A stretch of 64,000 nucleotides of DNA, taken from the NCBI GenBank assembly GCA_013339765.2, contig CM023450.1, positions 102,674,244-102,738,243 on the forward strand, read 5' to 3'. The notes beneath the pieces are model-generated. The model was not told the origin of the DNA, ran no database searches, and saw nothing but the letters and a program-made list of their open reading frames with translations. The stretch is from Haemaphysalis longicornis. Its lineage: Eukaryota > Arthropoda > Arachnida > Ixodida > Ixodidae. The translations under genes were made by a program, and so were the position numbers. Of this stretch, positions 21,910-32,280 are shown piece after piece. The number at the start of each line of letters is the position of its first letter. Within the stretch, counting starts at the first letter, position 1.

Positions 21910-22759
21910 AGGGGCCACGCAGACAAAACAACAGTTTGGTTCATTCGAAAGATTGCCTCATTAGAATGATACAGACACCACTTTTGATGCACACTTCCCT
22001 TAAATAAGCGATATAGTTACGAAAAAAGGGGAATGGCCATGCGACCCACTTGCTCATTTCCCGCAACAAAACCTACCATGTCATATGCCTTGCTATGCGA
22101 TTGGCTGAGGCCGGCAAAAGCAAACGCAAATTAGGCAAGGCTTATAAGCTTGCTAAACGAGCTATTTCCGCTGCATATTCATTTTGCAGCAGTACGAATG
22201 GTGGGATAAACAATGAAAGCTACGAAAATGCACGTATACAGACAAGTACCGATGCGCACTGCTGTTGGAACTGGGTGCACTATGCCTGTCTTAGCTGCCC
22301 AGGAGATCGTCGCTTTGGAGTTGTCTTACACGACACTGGCCGATTTGCGTAAGCGACGCTGTCTTACGTGACCCTGTTTGTCGAGCATACCCCATATTTC
22401 ACGGAACGATTACTTAATACTGTAACAAAAACAAGCCAGGTGCAATTACGGTCAAAAACAAAGGCAGCTTCGGGCAACTGTCCGTGGAAGACTATGGTAG
22501 TGCCATCTGGGAGGACTGACGGTAAGCAAGGCTGCAGAGCCTAATGACGAACTGGAAGTTCGTTTGAATACCCGCCCGCATGACTTCATGGCATACACCA
22601 AGAAAACACACTTTTTGGTGTGAGAATCAAAATTTTAGCTTAAATTGATTAATTTCGCAGTGAATAAGGCATTGTTTGCTTCCGTACAAACGCTGGGGGC
22701 ACTACAAAACACGAAATCTTTCGAATAAAACAAACTTGTATTTTGTCTCCATGGCCCCT
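21910..22759 (+). mobile_element. TTAA MITE family A, copy 3
   Basis: An 850-bp copy with TTAA at 21906-21909 and 22760-22763. The ends are AGGGGCCACGCAGACAAAA and, inverted, AGGGGCCATGGAGACAAAA. Non-coding. Confidence 0.85.
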
Positions 22760-23140
22760 TTAAGCACGGGATGGTGGGAATGAAGCAACATGGCAGCATG
22801 AGAAATAGTCTGCTAGTTTTGCAACCTTAAATTGTGCGTGATAAGCGCATACTATCTTTGTCTCAGAATGCCTGTGGGTTAACATATCTACAAACCAACC
22901 ACGGAGGCTGTGTGATGTTTTAAGATTTGACTATTTTACGAATTTCCACCATGCAAATTTTATTGATTGCCGCGGTGGTTTTTTTTTTTTCTATGTTCAA
23001 AATCACCAGGTGGTCTAAATCAGTTTACAGCCGTCCACTGCAGTCGATTTAAAGCCCAGCTTGGCTTCGGCATGTGAAGCCTCCAAAATTAGACAAATCT
23101 AGAACTTGCCAGATGTTTTATTGTGTGTTCAAAGAGAATG

Positions 23141-23950
23141 CAGTTAAACCTGGATGAAACGAACCTCGATGTAATGAATTCCTGGATTTTACAAAGTTTT
23201 TCAATTCTCCATTGCCAGCTCCATTGAAACGCATGTGTTTGTGACCTCTACGTAACGAATTTGCTACGCTGACGACCCATTGTTTCTTGCGTTTTTCTGA
23301 AAAATCAGCCCGAGAAACGCCCGCACCGCAAACTGCCGCGCGCTTCCGTGTGAGTGCAGTGTCGGTTAGGTGCTAGGCCTGCCTGTCGGCGTGTAGTCGC
23401 GTGTCTTCACCGCCACATGTGGCGTCAGTTCGTCGATGATGACTTCTGCTGCCAGAAAACGAAACAAGCTCGCAAGTTTAAATGCCGCCTCCACAGGCGA
23501 GAAAGAAGAACGTAGCCGCCCGGTGCAGTTCCCAGCAAGCACCCCTCTCAGCAATTTTGAGTGCGGCAAAGAGCATCAAGTTCCTGAAAAGGCACCCTTT
23601 CAGCAGCATATGTTTGGCCCTAGAAACGGGTTGAGGCACCAAAAAATACGAAAAGGCTAAAGTGACACTGAAGAACTTTACGTTCGGGAATACAGGGGTA
23701 AGCGGCCTTGCTTCTTTTGAGTGCCGTGTAGTGACTAAGTTCGTGGGAAAGTAGCAGGCACAAATCACGCAGTTTTTCGCTGTGAAATAAATCCTTGAAA
23801 GGTGAGTTCATCACCATTGGTGTCTAGCATTTCGGTTTCGTTTCTGCTTCATTCGCGCGAGCCTTAACTCGAAACCTGCACGTAACGAAAACCTGCATGC
23901 AACGAAAAATTGGAAATTTTTGTAAACTTCGTTACATCCAGGTTTAACTG
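23141..23950. mobile_element. Tigger/mariner-like MITE
   Basis: An 810-bp element with inverted ends CAGTTAAACCTGGATGAAAC and CAGTTAAACCTGGATGTAAC, TA on the right and a mutated TA on the left. Repeated GTAACGAA-type motifs occur inside. No transposase was recognised. Confidence 0.75.
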
Positions 23951-25030
23951 TAAAAGAAAAAGGGAAAAATTTACCACAGCCTAAGAAGCTAGCATGGCAC
24001 TTGCCACTACTACACACCTAGAGCCTTGGCGAGGTTCTTCATGGCAAGCTTCTCAATTTCACTTTTACGCTGCAATCCAGTTCCTGCTCAGTCCTTTTTT
24101 TATTGTTTACCTCGGGATAAAATTAGCGTGTGACTTTTCGGGGATGAAACTGCCCCTACTAAAATTAGGTGCCTGTCGCTAGCCAGAGAGGGTCACTGCC
24201 CCATTGCGGGGAAAACCAAACAAAGCTCGCCAGCCTGCCAAATTGAGTAAGCGCTTCACGGAAGAAACTTGGCAGCACATCTCAAAAAACCGGCTCAGCT
24301 GACCCAAGCTACTTCGCCAGATGCGCGTTTGCCCACCAAGATCCCTCCATGCAACAACTTGTCACACACGCACGCGTACATTCGCGACACACAAAACAAC
24401 AACGAACCCCGCCGCTTTTCCCGCAGCCACGGGGCGCTGCATTTCGCAACAAATAATCCAAGCCAAGCCTAGCCGGGGATGGAGAGAGAAGAAAATTAAG
24501 AAGCACGCAAGGTGCCTTACCGCGTCATCAAATCATCAGTCACCGCCCAAAACAGCAACAAGGAAATATAAAGTCGCAACAGGACAGCAATTGCGGCTGC
24601 AAGTCTAGACAAAGGGCGTTTAAGCGAGCATGACGGGAGGAGATTTTGGCTTGGTGACACAGTGCTCCAAATTTAACCTGAGCAGGCCGCTCTCCCTTTC
24701 TCCGCGTCGCCCGCAGTTGGCTCAAGACCAATACGGGCCCCACTTCAAAACCTGGGTGCAGGAAAGGGGGGGAGAGGGGGGGAAGGAGCAGTGTCTCAAG
24801 CAGCAACAACACACTGTCAGCCCAAAAAGATGCCCTGATCCATCAACCAGCCCGCACATTTAGCATGGCGGCAGGCCAGTCCACTTTGCACGCCAGCACG
24901 ACCGTCCAAGCGGAAAACCGCAGCCGGCGGAGCAACAGTCCGACATGAACTGTGGGGTGTGCGGAGGACTTTGCAGGCATACCACTAATTGCCTGGCGGG
25001 CAACTGCCAAGCAGCTACACTGCTAAGCCG
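23951..25030. other. Intronic or upstream sequence, no recognised element
   Basis: About 1.1 kb between two transposons. It has moderate CpG content near 24350-24950 but no exon with convincing splice sites and similarity. Confidence 0.35.
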
Positions 25031-25034
25031 TTAA

Positions 25035-26463
25035 AAGAGGCCATGCAGACAAAACACAAGTTAGGTTCATTCGAAAAATTGCCTCGTCACAATCATACTG
25101 ACACCACTTTTAACGTAATTTCTGCTCAAATAATCTACATAATTAGGGAAAAAAGGGAATGGACATGCGACTCAATAGCTTGTTTCCCGCACTAGAATAT
25201 ACCGTATTTTCCGGTGTATAGGTCGCGGCTTTTTTTCTGAAATTTTCGTTGGTGCGTCTTATCCACCGGCGCAACTTATGTAGGAATAAATCCAGTATGT
25301 GGCGGCCACGCTCGAAAAGGTGCCTGTATGCTGCGTAATGTCAGCACACAAACGTTTAAGAGACACAGCTCTATGGTCTAAACTGAATGATTTGTTAGTG
25401 GGAGGAAGAAGGCTTCGATGGTTTTGCCTAAACACCGTCTGTAAGTACATGCCATATGTGCGTACCAATAAACCATTTTTGAGAAGTTAGTTCTGTCTAG
25501 ACTTTGGACGGTAGATGCATGTGTCTAGCGCTACTTACTGGGGGATGCGTTCAGAGGCGGCAGGCCGCTGCAACCACTGTACTTTCGCAGCACTTTCTAA
25601 CGAACTGATCCTCTATGAGTTTACCCGATTTACAAGTGTGTTTTGTACACTGGTGCGACTTATACACTGGTGCGACTTGTATACGTTTTTTTCGGAAGAA
25701 CTGTCATTTTGAGGTGGGTGCGACTTATACAAAAGTGCGACTTATAGACCGGAAAATACAGTATGACGTCCTATGCGCAGCCTTGCGGTTGACCGAGGCT
25801 GGCAAAAGTGAACGCAAGTTACGCAGGGCTTATAAATATATATAAAATGCAGAACGAGCTACTTTCGCTTAAGTTTAATGCATATTCATTTTATAGCAGT
25901 AAGAATGGTGGGGCAAGCAGTGGAAGTTACGAAAGTACAGGTAGACATAAGTACTGGTGCGCACTGCTGTTGGTACTGGGCGCACTATGCTTGTTTTAGC
26001 TGCACAGCAGTTCGCCACTTTGAAGTTGTCTTACATGACAGTGGCCGATTGTCATACGTGACGTTGTCTTGCGTGACCCTGTTAATCGAGCATACCCCAT
26101 GTTTCCCGAAACGATTACTTTCTACCGTAACAAGAACAAGCCAGGTGCAAATACGGCCAAAAACAAAGCAGCGGCGGATAATGGTCTGTGGCTGACTATG
26201 GTAGCGCCATCTGGGAGGACTGACAGTAAGCAAGACTGCAGAGCTGAATGACGCAGTGGAAGTTCGTTTGAATACGCACACTTATGGACTTCATGGCAGA
26301 CATCACGGAAACACACAATTTAGCAGGAGAATCAAAATTTTAACCCAAATTGGTTAATTTCTCAGTAAAGATGGCATCATTTGCTGCCGGACAAGCGCTG
26401 GGGGCCTTATAAAACACGAAATCTTTCGAATAAAACAAACTTGTATTTTTTCTGCATGGCCCC
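25035..26463 (+). mobile_element. TTAA MITE family A, copy 4 (interrupted)
   Basis: TTAA at 25031-25034 and 26464-26467, ends AAGAGGCCATGCAGACAAAA and, inverted, GGGGCCATGCAGAAAAAA. A 560-bp mariner-like MITE splits it at 25202-25761. Without the insert it is about 867 bp, the family length. Confidence 0.85.
25202..25761. mobile_element. Mariner-type MITE nested in family A copy 4
   Basis: The ends are CCGTATTTTCCGGTGTATAG and, inverted, CTGTATTTTCCGGTCTATAA, flanked by TA at 25200-25201 and 25762-25763. Removing the element and one TA restores the family A length and register at this position. GTGCGACTTATA repeats occur near the right end. No transposase. Confidence 0.85.
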
Positions 26464-26590
26464 TTAAGCATATGGTCAAGTTAGGTTTCTGACCACTGCC
26501 AATCCCGCAGCCCAATAGCAGCTCCAGCACGCGAAGCTCCATTCTGAACAACGCACAAAACCTTGGACAAGCTTGCCGATGTGGACTTAC

Positions 26591-26674
26591 TTTTGCGGTT
26601 TGGGTCCCTAGTGTACTGGCCACCGGGATATGGAGACAGCTGGTCCGGGTTCCGCTTCTTCAATATAGCCATGC
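26591..26674 (-). CDS. Candidate upstream InR exon (N-terminal extension)
   Basis: An 84-nt open exon with a polypyrimidine tract and TTGCAG acceptor on one side and a perfect GTAAGT donor on the other. It starts with two bases of a split codon, encodes 27 codons beginning MAILKKRNPDQ and ending TRDPNRK, and leaves one base A. Joined to the L1 exon, the split codon becomes ATC (Ile), giving RK-ICGHIEVRN, which resembles the ICGxxIDIRN start of mature IGF1R. The peptide is polar and is not a signal peptide, so either another exon precedes it (the acceptor implies this) or the exon belongs to a different or alternative transcript. I do not recognise the peptide. Phase agreement alone has a one-in-three chance of being accidental. 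Confidence 0.5.
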
Positions 26675-27676
26675 CTGCAATAGGAAACAAAAAGAAAGAG
26701 CAAGGAGATCCTTAGCCAGTGACTTATGGAATGCAAATGTGGCAATAGAGACTCCCTAAAATTGTCAAATACCCCTGCCTTTTACTACGGAGGTATAGTA
26801 AGTGGAATAACTACTTAACGGGCTTCCTTTTAAAAAATATGAACCCTTTGTAGTACGTCTACAAGTTTTTATGTTCATTAAGACTGCTGTCTCGTCGCGT
26901 ATCCAGCGACTCAGGTGGTGTGTTTCAACCTGCCCATTTCCCACTTCCCAATTGTCGACATGGTTGGGAGAGTAGCCAGAAAAGGGCCATTCAGAAGGAT
27001 GACTTCACGCCGAAATATGCAGTCTAAAAGGAACCAGAACTCGAGCTATAACCCAGTACCATGCATCAACTATGCGACGGCCCCAGCCATGAGTGTTGTC
27101 GGTTGGAGGGACTCTGGTTCGGGCGACGAGGCTTAAACACTTAAATGCCAACTGCATTAAAATTTCACCACGACCAAATTTATTTTTAATGCAAAGTAAG
27201 TACCTACAAATCAGGTGGGACACAAGTGGTAGCCCCGTGAAACGCCTCGTTAATCAGTCAGAAGCGTTAAAAAAAGCCCCGCCGCAGATCACGCGCGAAA
27301 CAGCCATGACGCGCCTGTGACGTTCCAGCCGACGGGGGCGTCTTCCTCTGGCCAGCCACACAGCTGGAGAACCGGTCGAGCTCTGCTGCGCACGCTTCAC
27401 CCATGTGCTGCCCCGTGCGCGCTTAGAGTTTGCGCGCAGACTTTCTCCCGAGCCGGTGACCGTCCGGCCGCTCACTGGACGGCTGCAGCGGCTGCAGCGT
27501 CACTGCAATGGCCGCGCTCCCCTCGGTTTCGGTTTAGAAATCGCCGATTTTTGCAGGCAGCTTGCGGCGTCCACGCGCGTATTTCAGCTGTTGTATTTTG
27601 CATGTTGCCTTCTTTTTAAGCAGACTACACGAAAATAAGGTTTTTAAGAGGTCGAAATTTTGAGTGCAGTTGGCCT
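26675..27676. other. Upstream sequence, no recognised element
   Basis: Sequence 5' of the candidate N-terminal exon. A CpG-rich stretch at 27300-27560 could be part of a transposon or regulatory DNA. No signal-peptide-like exon with a phase-1 donor was found. Confidence 0.35.
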
Positions 27677-27680
27677 TTAA

Positions 27681-29319
27681 AGGGACACTGAAGTGAATTT
27701 GTCAAGCTCCCGTTTTTGCTTGCACTGCGTAGACTGGCTCAAATTAGCACACTTTTCATCGTTTATCCGGTTGACAAATCGGTAATTATTTTACAAAGCG
27801 CGAAAGAAGAAAAACTACCATGCGCGGTTTACGGCGGCCGCACCAACTAAAGCTGTGACGTTGGGAGGAGCGGGCACCGTAATTGGACGACGCCCAAGGT
27901 GAGCAACCAAACAAGTTTCGGTTTCGGTTCTGTAAAACACAACTGGTGGCGTTGTTGGATGGGCATTCTCAATAACTCAGTAATCATCGTACCGCGCTTC
28001 TGCCATGTTGTCAGCTGTAAAAATGCATAAAGATAAGCCTCCCAGGACGGCTTGGAATCGTAGCATTCACTAGCCGAGGCCTACGCAGTGCATGGACGCC
28101 CTCCGCGTATCCGCAGACGCCCAAATGTCATGCGCTTTTCCCCCATATTTGGAGCTTGCCTCACTCATGCCTGTATCGTAAAAAGCGTGTTCGCACCAGG
28201 CCAAGGGTCTGTTCATTCTGGCCTGTGCCCACTGACCGCACGCAGTCGGTGCTTATGGCAACAGCACGCCAACGAGAACTCGCTAGCGCGCCAGTGCCAG
28301 CCTGCGCGCGTTCTGTGAACTAGTTCGTGGAGCCATGAACATTGCGGCCAAAAACAAGGTGAACTCAATGTAGAAAACATCGGCAGAAAACGAAAAAGTT
28401 AACTTACAAAAAAAAAAAGCACGTACCCGCGGGGACTCGAACTCGTGACTTGCAAAACACTCGCGGCAACATACCAAGCGCCCCACACCACTCGGCCACG
28501 GGACGGACTCCGCCGACCTTGGTAATATAAGGTATATATTGTTAAAACAAGTTTACACTTTTATTTATTTTTGGCATTTCAAGCAGCTTAGGTGACTATT
28601 TGTTGTATTGCGCTCGTGCAGTAAGCGTCCCCCGAGTTTCCACACTAGCTCACGTCTAGCAATTGCATTTCGTAGACGGAAAAGCGTTCGCAGATGCGTA
28701 GTCGTGCTGCTGACCGCTGTGCTTGTTCGCCCAGCGCAAAAAAGTGCTTCCCGCACCCTATTTTTAAGCTGTACGGTAAAAATATCAGTTGATTTTATTT
28801 CCTTAGTACCTATATTGACTTCGCTGACTCTTCTCCCGCCTTCAAGAGGCCTTATATTTTCCTACTGGCGTACCAGTCAGCGAAGCGTCGCATGTGCGCT
28901 TGTGCAGCGCTTGTGTGAAGCGACCTTGACTTGGAGCTAGATACAGTGTACAAACTAACCAAGGAAAGAAAGACCCATTCTTCCATTCACAAACGTGTCC
29001 TGGCTTCGTTTCAACTGAGCGAACGAATTGCGACGACCCGTCGGCGGCCGGCGGACGAAACGCTGGGCCGACTCTGTCTGAAGGCCGGGGAGCCGTGCAG
29101 TAGCGCAGCCAATTGCGAGCTCGGCTCCTCGCGACGTCACACGAAAACGCTGCAGAAAATGGGCGAGCGTAAAGAGAGGAGGACAGCATTTCGAATTAAT
29201 TTTTCTACTAAATAAAATCGCGTAAACGCGCCCAGAGTGGTCGTAACATGGCCTGGGGACTCCGGACTACAATTTGCGCAAGTAATCCCGCAATGTTTAC
29301 ATATCACTTCAGTGTCCCT
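27681..29319. mobile_element. Large TTAA element (1.64 kb)
   Basis: Exact inverted ends AGGGACACTGAAGTGA / TCACTTCAGTGTCCCT flanked by TTAA (27677-27680 and 29320-29323). It contains a tRNA-like segment at 28421-28506. No long transposase frame is present, so it is non-autonomous. Confidence 0.85.
28421..28506 (-). repeat. tRNA-like sequence (pseudogene or SINE head)
   Basis: The minus strand has an A box TGGCCGAGTGG (plus 28488-28498) and a B box with GAGTTCGAGTCCC (plus about 28431-28443), spaced as in a Ser/Leu-type tRNA. The acceptor stem pairs poorly. It lies inside the 1.64-kb TTAA element. Confidence 0.4.
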
Positions 29320-29323
29320 TTAA

Positions 29324-31434
29324 GCCTAACGTACATCTTCGGTGCTAGTAAAGGTTCGGGAGGCCAGTGTTTGGAGGTTTTTAAGTTCGTACAAGCAAAA
29401 TTTCTGTGCAGTTACGAGAGCCAATTATTGGTGTTGTGGCATGGGTAAAACAACATGGCTATTAAGACATGTAGCCGTCAACTTACTGCCGGCTTCCCGT
29501 AAAGCTTTTTAAACCATTGTGATACACAAGCTGCTTTATTCCTGGAATAAAAAAAGCTACTTTTAACTTCAACGTCAATATGCTTAGCCCACTCACAATG
29601 ACGCTTAATTTACGACTATTCATATTGGCGTCTGTAAACAGGAATTCAAGTCATTCAAGTAGCTCGAGTGTCACGTGTTTCCTAATTACCAAGTTGCTTA
29701 AATGGGGTCTGGATTAAAATTGGCACGTTTCATTTGCCACACTGATGTAGTAATCTTTGGAATGAACAGGTGGTATGTTGTTTTGTGGGCCTTTTCAATG
29801 GGACGACACTTTCACAGCCATTTTGTTTCGTAGACGGGGCGCCTCAACAGCAACAGCCGTCAGTAGGCTGAACCCCGAATCAGAGCGACATATGTTACTA
29901 AACCTTTCATATCCCTTCCAACAATATTTACTGCCCAATAGCATCGAGACACTACCGCTGTTAGTACTAACAGATGACCACGTAGTCACGTTAGTATTTG
30001 TGCAAATATGAATTAAAAATTACATTTTGTTTCATAAGCAACAAGGAAATAAACATCTTGCTAACCTGCAAGCACATGTAGCACAATAACAAGTAAATCC
30101 TGTTTTACTGTGCTATCTTTTTTTTCGAAAAAAAATAGGAAAAATAGAAATGAAAGGTTACATTATTACATTACTTGCGTTTGTGGAGCGGGCTAGCAAC
30201 AGGACACTCAATTTCTTGTTGCTTACGAAAAGAAACAACATTTCATTCATATTTGCACAAATGACTAGTATTAGTATGTTACTATTATGTGTACTAAACA
30301 ACACAGTGCTGCACAATAGAAAACAATACAATACAATACACAGCTTGCACGTGAGTCACCACCACCCTTTCCGATGCAGCTGCTCTAAGCGTTCTCAGCG
30401 CCGCTACAGATAAGAGCGCCAGAGAACAGGCTTTCATCGTGTAGGCAGTTCTACAACATGACAGCTAGAGTGACGTCAGTGCAAGCTATGTATAGTGTAC
30501 TACACTAGTATCCTAATATGACTAGCCCATCAGACTCGGTGCCAGAGTGACGGGACAGTAATAGCGTGCAGCCCCATTACGGCCCGCGCGTGGCACGCCG
30601 CGGGTCCCGGGGGGTCGTTGCTTCTGCGTCGGGAGCGTTTGTTTATCCGCCGTCAAGGTTGCCCCACAAAAACAGCAGACAACGCCCGCACGCGGAAGCA
30701 AATGGGACGTCGACGGAAGAGGCCGTGATGGCGGAGTGGTGCGCGCTCAGGGCGGAGCCAGCACAGCCCCGAGGGGAAAGCGAGCGGTTCACCAAACGCG
30801 ACCGCAGACTGCAACAAGACAACAAGGAAGGGTCAGCTAAACAAACCGGCGCCGCACCCGCCTCCATCTCGCCCGCGATCCCGGAAAAGCAGGCGATGGC
30901 CGCGCGCGCTGCTACGCTACGCAATCATCGAAATTGGGGAGGGAGGGCCTTCTTACCCTAGCTTTGCCTTGCCGGTCGAACATCGCGAGCCATTATGGAA
31001 AGCAGCGCAGAAGGGGAAAACGGACGGAAGGGGTCGCAAAGTTGTGAGCTGATGATGCGGTCGTAACGAGCTTGCGACCACAATTAAAACGGGCACTGAA
31101 GTGCGAAAACAAGCTGAACTATGTCCGCTGTTTACAGCACGTCACAAACTGCGAGTGGTGAAACGGGATCGGCCGATTGTCGGAGCTCGTTTAAGCATCT
31201 TTTTTTCTTGAAAATAGCAGTAACGTAGGGAGTGGTAACTGCAAGCGAACCTTTTTTTCTGGAAATGTATAAAAAAATTAATTGAGGTAGATTTTTAATA
31301 ATAGGTGAGCACCTCGTCCCCCTCAGACCTCGCGAACTCGAGGCTCGGTTCGACGCGCAAGCCTTGGTCCGGTTCCAGAAGTCTGCAAGCCGGAATTACT
31401 GGGACACCCACCACTCGCACTTCGTGTCCACAAT
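29324..31434. other. Non-coding stretch, unrecognised
   Basis: No transposon ends or coding similarity were recognised. GC content rises sharply at 30550-30960, where CpG is frequent. Possibly first-intron or regulatory DNA of InR. Confidence 0.35.
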
Positions 31435-31588
31435 GGGCCTCCTCGATTATCAGTCCCGGATCGTCCGCGGACTGCCCGAGACGCGACCCGGCGCTCGATT
31501 TTCCCATGTATTCCTATGGGGCTTCCGGTCCGAACGCAGTCCTCGGACTGCCCGCGGACCGTACAGGACTGGTAAATCGAGGAGGCCC
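31435..31588. mobile_element. Small foldback MITE
   Basis: A 154-bp palindromic unit. The left arm begins GGGCCTCCTCGATTATCAGT; the inverted right arm begins GGGCCTCCTCGATTTACCAG. The arms nearly meet around CTTCCGGTC, so the transcript could form a hairpin. Confidence 0.7.
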
Positions 31589-31762
31589 AATGCTCAGCGC
31601 TCTAGCCGTCTCAGTGGTCCCGGTTTCTCGCTTCAACAGCGGCAGTCCGCCACTCTTGCGGTTCACCAGTATCGCTATTTCGTTTCCGTCACTCCCATTC
31701 CTCTCTCTCTCTTGCCGCCTTGCAATCCGCTGCACACACTATTTAAAAACGCGGACAGTATT

Positions 31763-32280
31763 AGCTCCATTCGATTCAGACGCGATTCCCTGCAACGCCT
31801 GCACCGTTGCACGGTGCGCTGCACCAAAGCGCTCGATTCGCCGCTGCAGGAATGGTGCCGTGCACCGCGTCGCTCGATTGCTCATGGTGCAGCAGCGGTG
31901 CCGCCGCGGTGCAGAGAACCGCTGCACCTGCTACGGAGGAGGTGCAGCGATTCGGTGCCGTGAGCGTTGGGGCGTTGCGGGTTGGCAGGCGGCGACCGGC
32001 AGTAGCGGCGGCCGCATGAAAATGTCCCTCGAGCCCGAAGATACGCGGGACGAACTTTGCGTCGCCGCTGATGCGTACGACGCAACCCAGATGGCCGTAA
32101 ACGTAGAGGACGACAGGCGGGGATGATTAGCAGACCTCGCTCGATTGTAAACACGAAGGGGCGCTGCTGACGGTGCAGCCGTGATGCACGGCACCGCGGA
32201 ACCACGCTGCTGCACTGCACCGGCACCACAGAACTTTCTCTGCAACGTTGCCCTGCACCCCTTCTGAATCGAATGGAGCT
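31763..32280. mobile_element. MITE with GGTGCAG/CTGCACC-rich interior
   Basis: 518 bp with exact 18-bp inverted ends AGCTCCATTCGATTCAGA. The interior is crowded with GGTGCAG and CTGCACC motifs in both orientations. No coding capacity is inferred despite a long accidental open frame. Confidence 0.75.

Noticed and set aside
23436..23660. Plus-strand frame MMTSAARKRNKLASLNAAST in the 23.1-kb MITE, considered as a pogo transposase N terminus
   Set aside because: The KRKKLASL-like start is suggestive of a CENP-B-type domain, but only about 20 residues fit and the remainder shows no homology; too weak to call.
26591..26672. The ATG in the 26.6-kb exon as the InR start codon
   Set aside because: A strong acceptor lies two bases before the ATG, and the encoded peptide is polar without a signal sequence, so it is more likely an internal exon.
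30566..30961. 131-codon plus-strand frame in a CpG-rich stretch
   Set aside because: The opposite strand is open as well, and there are no splice sites or similarity to support it.
31305..32126. 273-codon plus-strand open frame
   Set aside because: It runs through two inverted-repeat elements and has no domain similarity or plausible codon signature.
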